Assembly: GCA_945865405.1 (NCBI GenBank)
Contig: CAMBDS010000026.1
Coordinates: forward strand, 1 to 39,602
DNA: 39,602 nucleotides
Source of the DNA: Caldithrix abyssi DSM 13497
GTDB taxonomy: Bacteria > Electryoneota > AABM5-125-24 > Hatepunaeales > Hatepunaeaceae
Direction of reading: 5' to 3'
Both the position numbers and the translations under genes were made by a program. The notes beneath the pieces were generated by a model that was not told the DNA's origin, made no database searches, and saw nothing but the letters and a program-made list of their open reading frames with translations. Below are positions 15,874-23,637 of this stretch, in pieces (position 1 is the first letter of the stretch; the number at the start of each line of letters is the position of its first letter).

Positions 15874-17406
15874 TTGAATATCATAGAAGCTACTTTGAAC
15901 GTTCTACACCTTTTCGAAAAATCTGCGGCAGAAAATCCTGGCTCGTTAGCCATTAAGCATTCGGCCGGCGAGATAAGTTATGCTGTTTTGTTGGATGCAG
16001 TTCGACGACTGGCTGGAGGATTGGTGCGAAAGGGTGTAGGAAGAGACTCCCGTATCGCACTGATACTTCCCAATATACCTCACTTTGTTATATCATATCT
16101 CGCAATTTTTCGGTCGGGTGCGGTCGTCGTACCAATCCAATATGGGTTGTCAGAGTACGAGCTTTTACCGATGCTCGAAGAAGCAGAAGTCGATACGATT
16201 ATCTGCTGGTCCGGAGATTTGTTATCGGTACAAAATGTGTCACGTAAATTACAGAATGTAAAACGAGTAATAGTTCTCGGCGAAACCAAATCGGGTACTA
16301 CCATTTCTTTGACGAGGTTGATTTCTCAGAGCCAACCTCTCCTTGAGCCAGTTGAGATCGATGATGATGATGTGGCGTTAATTCGGGTCTCAAATGGACG
16401 TACGGGAAGACCCGTAGCCGCGGAATTCACCCATCAGGCACTTTTCGCAAATTGCGTTGCCTTGAGAGACACTCTTGAAATTACACAAAATGATTTGATC
16501 GCAACTCTCATTCCTTTGGCTGATGTGACGGCGGAAGGATTGGTTTTAAATTTATCTTTTTCTGCCGGTTGTGGAATTATTTTATCTCCGGGTTTTGAAT
16601 GGAGCAGCTTTGCTTCACAATTGAAAGATAGTGGTGCTACGCTTTTTGTCGGATATCCATCTCATTTTATCGAATTGGCAAAATTTAATTTTGAAAATTT
16701 TCATTCTACAACATTAAGACTCTCATTATGTACGGGCGGCAGCTTGGAAGAAGAGGTTCTAAAAAACTTTGAACGGATATTCGGAGGCTATACTCTTGAG
16801 GGGTACGCTCTTGGCGAAGCAGGGCCGGTTATCGCTCTTAACAAATGGCGGACGGGGCGTCGGGTTGGTTCCCTTGGTCATCCTTTGCCCGGAATAGATA
16901 TGCGGATACTTGGAAAGTCTGGTAAAGAGTGCTCGATTGGTGAAATTGGAGAGATAGTAGTTCGTGGGAGCAGTATTATGCGAGGCTTTTCCGGCCGACA
17001 ACGACTCTCGACACTAAGAATTACAGACAGATGGTTAAAGTCTGGTGATTTTGGCAGAATGGATATTAACGGATTTTTCTATTATTCCGGTTGTGAAATT
17101 GACAGAATTGTTACTGATGGAAAAGCATTTTATGTACATGAAATAGAAAGGCTATTAAATCTTCATCCTGGGGTAGCGGAATCTGTTGTGGTTATTGTTG
17201 AAGACGACGGTATGCTCTTGCTTAAGGCGTGTGTAGTGCCTTCAGCGATATATGAATTTTCAACAGAAGAGATCGATGAGTTTCTCCATCGACACCTCTC
17301 AGATTATAAATGCCCCGATCTGATTCGTATATACAAAAGCCTGCCACAAATGAAAAATGGGGAAGTCGATAGAGAAGAGCTTTCAGGAGCTGTCCACGAT
17401 GATTAA
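15874..17406 (+). CDS. Degenerate AMP-binding (acyl-CoA synthetase-like) protein, probable pseudoenzyme
   Basis: 510-residue member of the adenylate-forming (ANL) superfamily with an intact frame. The fold is clear: SYAVLLDAVRRLAGGL and LPNIPHFVISYLAIFRSGAVVVPI at the start, GYALGEAGP (core motif A5), GEIGEIVVRGSSIMRGF, and WLKSGDFGRMDINGFFYYSG (A7). Key residues are gone. The P-loop normally reading TSGTTGxPKG is VSNGRTGRPVA at residues 172-182, with V181 in place of lysine. The hinge arginine/lysine after the A7 motif is replaced by CEID. The C-terminal catalytic lysine of the GK motif is E497 in NGEVDREEL. Such a protein should not adenylate efficiently; it may bind an acyl group or act as a partner. 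The start codon (TTG 15874) is uncertain. Confidence 0.82.
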   Translation: MNIIEATLNVLHLFEKSAAENPGSLAIKHSAGEISYAVLLDAVRRLAGGLVRKGVGRDSRIALILPNIPHFVISYLAIFRSGAVVVPIQYGLSEYELLPMLEEAEVDTIICWSGDLLSVQNVSRKLQNVKRVIVLGETKSGTTISLTRLISQSQPLLEPVEIDDDDVALIRVSNGRTGRPVAAEFTHQALFANCVALRDTLEITQNDLIATLIPLADVTAEGLVLNLSFSAGCGIILSPGFEWSSFASQLKDSGATLFVGYPSHFIELAKFNFENFHSTTLRLSLCTGGSLEEEVLKNFERIFGGYTLEGYALGEAGPVIALNKWRTGRRVGSLGHPLPGIDMRILGKSGKECSIGEIGEIVVRGSSIMRGFSGRQRLSTLRITDRWLKSGDFGRMDINGFFYYSGCEIDRIVTDGKAFYVHEIERLLNLHPGVAESVVVIVEDDGMLLLKACVVPSAIYEFSTEEIDEFLHRHLSDYKCPDLIRIYKSLPQMKNGEVDREELSGAVHDD

Positions 17407-17701
17407 CCAGCATATTGTTGACAGAGGTCACAGTCGTTCGACTTCTTTGCTGGTATCTTTACGACTCAATATTGGTGATTAATTGTAATCTAATACAAGT
17501 AAATTTGTGTGAAATTTGTATAAGTGATGTTATGCAATTCAGGGTATCGAAATTTTAATCTCAAATTATACATCTTTGTGATCAATTTCAGGATTTACTA
17601 TATTTTCTGAAGATAAACATAGAAAAAGATTTTGCGTTCCTAACTGAAACTACAAATTTCTGGTAAACGCTATCTGAAAAATTAATAAAGGAAGCTTAAT
17701 A
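17407..17701. other. Intergenic region with probable glmS promoter
   Basis: No gene is seen. A long-loop inverted repeat (ACCAGCA at 17406-17412, TGCTGGT at 17448-17454) is too weak for a confident terminator. A promoter candidate is TTGTGA (17576-17581), a 17-base spacer and TATATT (17599-17604). I saw none of the conserved core expected for a glmS ribozyme. The AAAGGAAG at 17687-17694 is the glmS ribosome-binding site. Confidence 0.45.
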
Positions 17702-19528
17702 GTGTGCGGAATTATTGGCTACATTGGCCACCGCCAGGCAACAGGAATACTCCTCAACGGCTTGCGGAGGATGGAGTATCGAGGCTACGATTCTGCTGGA
17801 ATTGCAGTCTTAAATAATGGCAGTATAAATATTTCCAAGGTTGCTGGAAAAATAGCCGGGCTGACCGAATCGCTCGAAGGAAAATACCCGATTGGCGACG
17901 TTGGACTTGGTCATACTCGCTGGGCAACCCATGGCGAGCCTAATCAACTCAATGCTCACCCCCATAATGACTGTACTGGTAGAATCGTTTTGATTCATAA
18001 CGGAATTATTGAAAATTACTATACGATCAAAACAGCCTTGGCGGCAAAAGGCCACGTTTTTCGGACTCAAACTGACAGCGAAGTCCTTGTACATTTAATC
18101 GAAGATTTTTACGAAGGTGATATTGAGCGAGCTGTGCGCCTCGCCCTGACTCAAGTACAAGGTACATACGGAATTGCTGTGCTATGCCACGACGAGCCAG
18201 ATAAGTTGATCGCGGCACGCCTCGGTAGCCCGCTGGTGTTGGGACTTGGTACTGGCGAAAACTTTATTGCCTCAGATCTCGCTGCGGTAGTGGAATATAC
18301 TCGTGATGTGATCTTTCTCGATGATGGTGAACTTGCTGTAGTTACAAGAAATCGTGTTACCAACACAACGCTTGACCGGACAATCGTCGATAAAAAGGTT
18401 GAACAGGTCTCATTCGGTTTGGAGGAGATCGAAAAGGGTGGTTATCCACACTTTATGCTGAAAGAGATCAACGAGCAACCCAATTCGATCCGCGATGCGA
18501 TGCGAGGCAGACTAATCGAAGAGGAGGGTAACTCCAAGCTGGGTGGGTTGTTAAATCTGGAGAGTCAGCTCGAGAGCGCTAGAAGATTTATCATCCTTGG
18601 TTGTGGAACTTCATGGCATGCAGGGTTGATCGGAGAATATTTGATAGAAGAACTTGCCGGTATTCCTGTCGAAGTGGAGTACGCCTCCGAGTTTCGCTAT
18701 CGCAATCCCGTTATCGAACCCGGAACGATTACAATCTCGATCAGCCAATCTGGCGAAACAATCGACACGCTTCATGCAATGCGCGAAGCTAAGAAACGAG
18801 GAGCGCTTGCGATTGGAATATGTAACGTCGTTGGCTCGACGATTGCTCGTGAGACAAATGCCGGCGTTTATAACCACGCCGGGCCAGAAATTGGTGTAGC
18901 ATCAACTAAGGCTTTTACATCTCAAGTAATGACTTTGACTTTGCTTGCTTTGAAATTGGGCAGGCAGAGAGGGTTGTCTTTAGAGCGTGGACGAGAGATT
19001 GTCCGGGAGTTAATGGCACTTCCCGAAAAGGCTGAGCGTGTTCTTAAGCGTTCCTCAGAGATTATGGAATTGGCTATCCGCTTTAAGGACGCGCCAAATG
19101 CACTTTACTTGAGTAGGGGCATCAACTATCCGGTTGCACTCGAAGGTGCCTTAAAGTTGAAAGAGATCAGTTACATCCATGCTGAAGGCTACCCTGCGGC
19201 AGAGATGAAGCATGGACCTATTGCGTTAATCGATGAGAACATGCCGGTTGTCTTTATTGCAGTCAATGGAGCAACTTATGATAAGGTTATCTCGAACATT
19301 GAGGAAGTGCGGGCAAGGAAAGGCGTAATAATCGCAGTAGTGACCGAAGGCGACGATATTATTCGACGATATTCAGATTACGTCATTGAAGTCCCGGCAA
19401 CTGACCCATACTTAAGCCCAATTCTCTCTGTGATACCCTTGCAATTACTTGCGTATCATATTGCCGTTCTACGTGGCTGCAATGTCGATCAGCCGCGCAA
19501 TCTGGCGAAAAGTGTCACAGTTGAGTAG
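17702..19528 (+). CDS. glmS: Glutamine-fructose-6-phosphate aminotransferase (isomerising)
   Basis: 608-residue GlmS, the first enzyme of UDP-N-acetylglucosamine synthesis. It converts fructose-6-phosphate and glutamine to glucosamine-6-phosphate. The glutaminase domain begins with the nucleophile C2 (start, then CGIIGYIG) and has GHTRWATHGEP and NGIIENY. Two SIS domains follow, with GCGTSWHAG, SQSGETIDT and STKAFTSQ, and the C-terminus ends DQPRNLAKSVTVE, the canonical tail. The GTG start puts cysteine directly after the initiator, as the mechanism needs, and AAAGGAAG lies seven bases upstream. It leads a cluster with kdsA, both feeding the cell envelope. Confidence 0.97.
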   Translation: MCGIIGYIGHRQATGILLNGLRRMEYRGYDSAGIAVLNNGSINISKVAGKIAGLTESLEGKYPIGDVGLGHTRWATHGEPNQLNAHPHNDCTGRIVLIHNGIIENYYTIKTALAAKGHVFRTQTDSEVLVHLIEDFYEGDIERAVRLALTQVQGTYGIAVLCHDEPDKLIAARLGSPLVLGLGTGENFIASDLAAVVEYTRDVIFLDDGELAVVTRNRVTNTTLDRTIVDKKVEQVSFGLEEIEKGGYPHFMLKEINEQPNSIRDAMRGRLIEEEGNSKLGGLLNLESQLESARRFIILGCGTSWHAGLIGEYLIEELAGIPVEVEYASEFRYRNPVIEPGTITISISQSGETIDTLHAMREAKKRGALAIGICNVVGSTIARETNAGVYNHAGPEIGVASTKAFTSQVMTLTLLALKLGRQRGLSLERGREIVRELMALPEKAERVLKRSSEIMELAIRFKDAPNALYLSRGINYPVALEGALKLKEISYIHAEGYPAAEMKHGPIALIDENMPVVFIAVNGATYDKVISNIEEVRARKGVIIAVVTEGDDIIRRYSDYVIEVPATDPYLSPILSVIPLQLLAYHIAVLRGCNVDQPRNLAKSVTVE

Positions 19529-19532
19529 GAAG

Positions 19533-20360
19533 ATGGTGTTTCATACCTTGTCATTCGAAATTGCACCGGGGGTAAGGATCGGTGGAGGAAATCCACCGAT
19601 CTTGATTGCAGGCCCGTGCGTGATTGAAGGGCTTGAAATGATATTGAGGCATGTCGAGTTTCTTGTTGAATTGACCGGTAAGCTTGGTATTCCTTTTATA
19701 TTTAAGTCCTCCTATGACAAGGCAAACCGAACATCTGGAAGAAGTTTTCGAGGGCCCGGGTTAGATGGCGGGATGGAGATATTTGCTCGTATTAAGCGTG
19801 ACTTTGGGATACCTATTTTGACAGACGCTCATTCAGTTGCCGAGGTCGAGACGGTCGGCGAGCTTGTCGATGTGGTGCAGATCCCCGCATTCCTCTGTCG
19901 TCAGACAGATCTATTGGAAGCGGCAGCGAGGACGGGAAAGACTGTAAATATAAAAAAAGGGCAATGGCTGGCTCCGGAAGATGTGCCATACCTGATTGAG
20001 AAGGTCAACAACGCGGGTGGAGAGAGAGTTGTGATTACCGAGCGAGGGACGACCTTTGGTTATAATAGGTTAATAGTTGATTATGCAGGGATCGTGAAAA
20101 TGCGGTCGGCTGGGTGGCCTGTGATATTTGACGCAACTCACTCAGTACAAACTCCTGGTAGTTCAGGCAACAAGACCGGTGGTGACCGGACACTCGCACC
20201 ATATCTGGCTGCAGCCGCAGCAGCGGTTGGTATCGATGGTCTTTTCGTAGAAACCCATGAGGATCCTGATAATGCACTATCGGATGGGCCTAACATGATA
20301 GCTCTTGCTTCGCTCGAACCTGCCCTACGCAAGTTTATTGTTATCTCTAAACTTTCATAA
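19533..20360 (+). CDS. kdsA: 3-deoxy-8-phosphooctulonate synthase
   Basis: 275-residue Kdo-8-phosphate synthase. It joins phosphoenolpyruvate and arabinose-5-phosphate for the inner core of lipopolysaccharide, so the cell very likely has an LPS-type outer membrane. Family motifs are ILIAGPCVIE, FKSSYDKANRTS, KKGQWLAPEDV, ERGTTFGYNRLIVD, FDATHSVQ and TPGSSGNKTGGDR. The AGPC motif carries cysteine where the E. coli enzyme has asparagine (AGPN), the sign of the metal-dependent class. An in-frame extension back to 19449 lies inside glmS and is not part of the protein; ATG 19533 is 4 bases after the glmS stop. Translational coupling with glmS is likely. Confidence 0.95.
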   Translation: MVFHTLSFEIAPGVRIGGGNPPILIAGPCVIEGLEMILRHVEFLVELTGKLGIPFIFKSSYDKANRTSGRSFRGPGLDGGMEIFARIKRDFGIPILTDAHSVAEVETVGELVDVVQIPAFLCRQTDLLEAAARTGKTVNIKKGQWLAPEDVPYLIEKVNNAGGERVVITERGTTFGYNRLIVDYAGIVKMRSAGWPVIFDATHSVQTPGSSGNKTGGDRTLAPYLAAAAAAVGIDGLFVETHEDPDNALSDGPNMIALASLEPALRKFIVISKLS

Positions 20361-20369
20361 AGTCGCTCT

Positions 20370-21239
20370 TTGAAGATCGATTTGCACGCCCACTCAACTG
20401 CTTCCGACGGATCGTTTTCTCCCTCCGAACTAATACATCATGCCGCTTCACTTCAGATAGAATTGATGGCCCTGACAGATCATGATACACTCGATGGCCT
20501 GGAAGAGTTTCATGAGGCTGGCAAGATGATGGGAATTGAGACGCTAAGCGGTATTGAACTCTCGGTTGACTATGATGGCGGTTCGCTTCATTTGCTCGGA
20601 TATGGTTTCGATATTTCGAATGTCGATCTAAACAGAGTATTGGTCGAATTGCGAGAATCACGGGTTGAGCGAAATGAGAAGATAATAAATAAACTTCGAG
20701 AGTTTGGCTACACAATAACCTCCGAAGGAGTGGCAAAACGTGCAGGAAACGGCGTTGCGGGCAGGCCACATATTGCGGCTGAGCTTGTTGCAACTGGGGA
20801 GATAGAATCGGTCTCCGTTGCGTTTTCTGAGTTGCTTGGTAGCGAAAGTTCAGCTTACTTCGATAGAAAGCGCTTAACCCTTGAGGATGCTTGCAATCTA
20901 ATTCATCAGGCAGGTGGGCCAGCGGTTTGGGCTCATCCAGGACTGCACGGTAGTAAATTGCCAGATCTCTTGTTGCGTGTTGGCGAATGGAAAATGAAGG
21001 GAATGGATGGGTTGGAATCAGATTATTCCTCGCATTCATTTGAACTTCGAGATTTGCTGAGAGCGATTGCCGGCGAGAATAAACTTATCGCCACAGGTGG
21101 GTCGGATTTTCATGGCAGTTATAGGCCAAATGTGAAATTGGGGCAAGGACCAGAGGGGCACCCAATTCATGACGAATGTTATTATCAACTATTTGGACGT
21201 ATAAATGAAATTAGAACTAAATTACTAACTGGGAGATGA
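20370..21239 (+). CDS. PHP-domain phosphoesterase (RNase AM/YciV-like)
   Basis: 289-residue PHP-domain protein with the metal-binding motifs in the expected order: DLHAHSTASDGSFSP at the N-terminus, ALTDHDTLDG at about 35-44, a GIELSV segment, the AGRPHIA segment in the insertion domain, AVWAHPG near 188 and GGSDFHG near 247. Proteins of this type hydrolyse 3',5'-bisphosphonucleotides and trim RNA 5' ends (YciV/RNase AM). The reaction cannot be fixed from sequence alone. The start is TTG 20370, giving KIDLHAHS right at the N-terminus as the family requires. It lies 9 bases after kdsA and 1 base before the next gene. Confidence 0.9.
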   Translation: MKIDLHAHSTASDGSFSPSELIHHAASLQIELMALTDHDTLDGLEEFHEAGKMMGIETLSGIELSVDYDGGSLHLLGYGFDISNVDLNRVLVELRESRVERNEKIINKLREFGYTITSEGVAKRAGNGVAGRPHIAAELVATGEIESVSVAFSELLGSESSAYFDRKRLTLEDACNLIHQAGGPAVWAHPGLHGSKLPDLLLRVGEWKMKGMDGLESDYSSHSFELRDLLRAIAGENKLIATGGSDFHGSYRPNVKLGQGPEGHPIHDECYYQLFGRINEIRTKLLTGR

Positions 21240-21240
21240 C

Positions 21241-21780
21241 TTGCGTTACATTCTTTTTTCATTGTTGCTATTTGGATTGGGTAATTTTGTGAGCGGTTGC
21301 TCCTCAGAGCCGCGATCACCTACTGCAACGCAGAATCCTGATACTACCGGGCAGGGTGGGGGTAATGGAGGTGGGAATCTATCGGGGTATGGCACACTCT
21401 ATTTTCAAAGTAGCCCTACAACAAGGTGGCTTACGAATCTTTCGACTTCAGTCTCTAACGGTGTTTTACTTGCTGAGAATGAATCTGCTGATACGTTAAT
21501 TACATCAATTGCGTTAGATGGAGCAATTGCTTTTGGCAATAAGCGTAATCTCTATTTTTTGTGGCGAGTTGGAGTAACTGGAAATACAGTAATAACATTT
21601 TACGTCTCATCTGATGGGATACATTGGCAGAATGCGCCTTTCCACCCTGATTCCGATTGGCAGGTTGCTCCACATATTCTCTTTACGGCAGATGGCGTTC
21701 CCATTACCTTTAAATTCGAGTTCAAAATTCCTCCCGGTGGTAGGGCTCGACTAACCGAAGTAAGAGCATATGGTAAATAG
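21241..21780 (+). CDS. Predicted lipoprotein
   Basis: 179-residue lipoprotein. TTG 21241 follows GGGAG, and the sequence begins with RYILFSLLLFGLGNF and the lipobox VSGC. After the lipidated cysteine comes a flexible Pro/Thr and Gly-rich linker (GQGGGNGGGN), then a beta-rich domain of about 130 residues with TFYVSSDGIHWQNA and a final RLTEVRAYGK strand. The domain looks like a jelly-roll or carbohydrate-binding fold, but I cannot name a family. It is the last gene of the glmS-kdsA cluster, so it may be co-expressed with envelope functions. Confidence 0.78.
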   Translation: MRYILFSLLLFGLGNFVSGCSSEPRSPTATQNPDTTGQGGGNGGGNLSGYGTLYFQSSPTTRWLTNLSTSVSNGVLLAENESADTLITSIALDGAIAFGNKRNLYFLWRVGVTGNTVITFYVSSDGIHWQNAPFHPDSDWQVAPHILFTADGVPITFKFEFKIPPGGRARLTEVRAYGK

Positions 21781-21876
21781 TTGCCCCAATATTATTTAGT
21801 ATATGCTTGCACTTCTCTTTAATTATATCTTTAGCCTAGACTATCCTTCCTACCAAATACTTCTTCCTATCTACCT

Positions 21877-21897
21877 TGATTTGATTGACTCAAATCA
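21877..21897. promoter_or_regulatory. Candidate operator of the heme operon
   Basis: TGATTTGA (21877-21884), a 5-base centre TTGAC and the exact inverted arm TCAAATCA (21890-21897). It lies 42 bases before the hemC start, where a dimeric regulator of the operon would be expected. It shares TTGAT/ATCA elements with FNR/CRP-type sites but does not match the TTGAT-N4-ATCAA spacing. Confidence 0.55.
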
Positions 21898-21939
21898 GTA
21901 ACTTCTACAATACCTATAAATTAAACTGGATTTCACAAT

Positions 21940-22824
21940 ATGCGCATCGGAGCGCGAGGCAGTGATCTCGCACAAGTTCAAGCACGAATGATTGAATCGA
22001 TGTTGAATCAAGCGGGATTTGAGACCGAAATGATCATTATCAGCACACATGGCGATCGGGTTCTTGACCGACCCCTTAATCAGCTTGGGACACAAGGGGT
22101 ATTTACCAAAGAGATCGAAGATGCATTAGTGCAAGATCTGATCGATCTTGCTGTACACTCTTTTAAGGACGTCGCCTCTGTTCAACCAGGTGGATTAGAA
22201 ATTGTTGCCGTGACTGAAAGAGAGGATTGCGCTGACCTTTTGATCGCCAGGCCGGAGTGTTGCATCGCCGGGGAATACTTCCTGCCTTTGCGCAACAAGG
22301 CAACAGTTGGGACAAGCGCCGTTAGACGCTCAACTCAATTAAAGGCGTTACGACCTGATCTCGAAGTGCTGGATTTGCGAGGGAATGTCCCGACCCGTCT
22401 CGATAAGTTGAGGCAAAAGGAGTATGATGCAATCCTACTTGCTTCTGCCGGAGTCAATAGATTACAGCTCAATTTGTCGGAATTCAGTGTCTTTCGGCTC
22501 GATCCTCAAAAATTTTTGCCAAGTCCCGGACAAGGCGCTTTGGCAATCGAAATGCGTGTAAACGATCCTTTCAAAGCCAAAGTGCAAAGTTGCCTTCATC
22601 ACGAAGCGACACATCAAGCGACGGTAATCGAACGGGGTTTGCTGAAGTGTTTTGGTGGGGGATGTAGCTTGCCGTTGGGTGCATGGGCACACGTCGAGAA
22701 TGAAGAATGGAGACTCCAGGCCTTCTGGGGGGGAGGCTTCAAGCCAAAATGGACATCAGATATCGGTACAGATACTGGGAAGTTGGTATCTGAAGCTTTT
22801 AATGAACTGAGCCTCTCAAGTTAA
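21940..22824 (+). CDS. hemC: Porphobilinogen deaminase (hydroxymethylbilane synthase)
   Basis: 294-residue HemC, which joins four porphobilinogens into hydroxymethylbilane. Motifs include RIGARGSDLAQVQA, LDLAVHSFKDV, GTSAVRRSTQLKALRPDL, LRGNVPTRLDKL and PSPGQGALAIE. The dipyrromethane cofactor cysteine is C242 in GGGCSLPLG, the same number as in E. coli. Length is normal. It is the first gene of the ten-gene heme operon, and hemD begins 6 bases after its stop. No strong ribosome-binding site is seen ahead of ATG 21940. Confidence 0.96.
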   Translation: MRIGARGSDLAQVQARMIESMLNQAGFETEMIIISTHGDRVLDRPLNQLGTQGVFTKEIEDALVQDLIDLAVHSFKDVASVQPGGLEIVAVTEREDCADLLIARPECCIAGEYFLPLRNKATVGTSAVRRSTQLKALRPDLEVLDLRGNVPTRLDKLRQKEYDAILLASAGVNRLQLNLSEFSVFRLDPQKFLPSPGQGALAIEMRVNDPFKAKVQSCLHHEATHQATVIERGLLKCFGGGCSLPLGAWAHVENEEWRLQAFWGGGFKPKWTSDIGTDTGKLVSEAFNELSLSS

Positions 22825-22830
22825 CAATTG

Positions 22831-23556
22831 ATGCAAAAAGTTCTGATTACTCGTGACGCTGCGAAAGCTGCATTTTTGATTGATCTCCTTGCACAACATG
22901 GAGTAACCGGAATTCCTTTTCCAGTAACGGAGATTCGAGCTATTCCTCAACTCCATCCACTTCCCAATTTTTCAGACTTTAATGGAATAGTATTTACGAG
23001 TGCCACTGCAGTGAAGATTTCTGGCGACCTTTTTGCATCAGTAAAAACTGAAATGACAGCCTCGATGAAATGGTTTGCGGTTGGCGAGAAGACAGCATCT
23101 GCAATAGACAAATGTTTTGGGAAGAGCCCTGAGATTATCGGCTCAATTGGCGGGGAAGAGCTTGCAAAGCAGATATTCGAAAAATTTGGCAATTCTATTT
23201 CGCTAATTTTGTGGCCTTGTGCCAATGAAGTTGCGTTCAACATCAAGGAAAGTCTTCATTTCGTTGGAATTGAGTGTATTCCCTGGGTAGTGTACGAAAC
23301 TAATGCCATGCCTGAAGAAGATCTTCGCAAACAATGTCCAAATTTTAGTCAGATCGACGCAATTTTCTTTGCTGCGCCGAGCGCTGTTTACTCATTATCG
23401 CGATTGGAAAGTGCGAAAGCCATCCCGGGAATCGCTATCGGAGGTCTGACCAATCAAGCTATGGGGAAATGTGGGTGGCGCAATATTACCCAAGCTGATA
23501 CACCGACAGAATCGGCTATTCTTGAAGCAATTCTGAGTTGCTTACAACACAATTGA
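22831..23556 (+). CDS. hemD: Uroporphyrinogen-III synthase
   Basis: 241-residue HemD, which closes hydroxymethylbilane with inversion of ring D. The family is poorly conserved in sequence. Support comes from the N-terminal VLITRDA, FNGIVFTSATAVKI, a WFAVGEKTASAI strand-turn, IDAIFFAAPSAVYSL and IPGIAIGGLTNQAM, all in the expected places, and from its position after hemC. ATG 22831 is preferred over an adjacent TTG at 22828. It is followed by an unusual 75-base gap before the likely hemE start. Confidence 0.9.
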   Translation: MQKVLITRDAAKAAFLIDLLAQHGVTGIPFPVTEIRAIPQLHPLPNFSDFNGIVFTSATAVKISGDLFASVKTEMTASMKWFAVGEKTASAIDKCFGKSPEIIGSIGGEELAKQIFEKFGNSISLILWPCANEVAFNIKESLHFVGIECIPWVVYETNAMPEEDLRKQCPNFSQIDAIFFAAPSAVYSLSRLESAKAIPGIAIGGLTNQAMGKCGWRNITQADTPTESAILEAILSCLQHN

Positions 23557-23621
23557 GATAGTCGATAATAACTTCGACATAATAAAACGGAAGAAAATTG
23601 GCATTGAACTCCGATTCAGCC

Positions 23622-23637
23622 AAAGGGGCACATTATC
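23622..23637 (+). promoter_or_regulatory. Ribosome-binding site and rare start codon of hemE
   Basis: AAAGGGG (23622-23628) precedes ATT (23632) by 3 bases and ATC (23635) by 6 bases. No standard start codon exists in this frame between the stop at 23605-23607 and ATG 23731. An AUU or AUC start would make hemE expression sensitive to initiation factor 3, as is known for infC. Confidence 0.5.

Noticed and set aside
17407..17701. glmS ribozyme or riboswitch in the glmS leader
   Set aside because: I could not find the conserved core of the glmS ribozyme, and the host looks unlike the Gram-positive bacteria where it is known.
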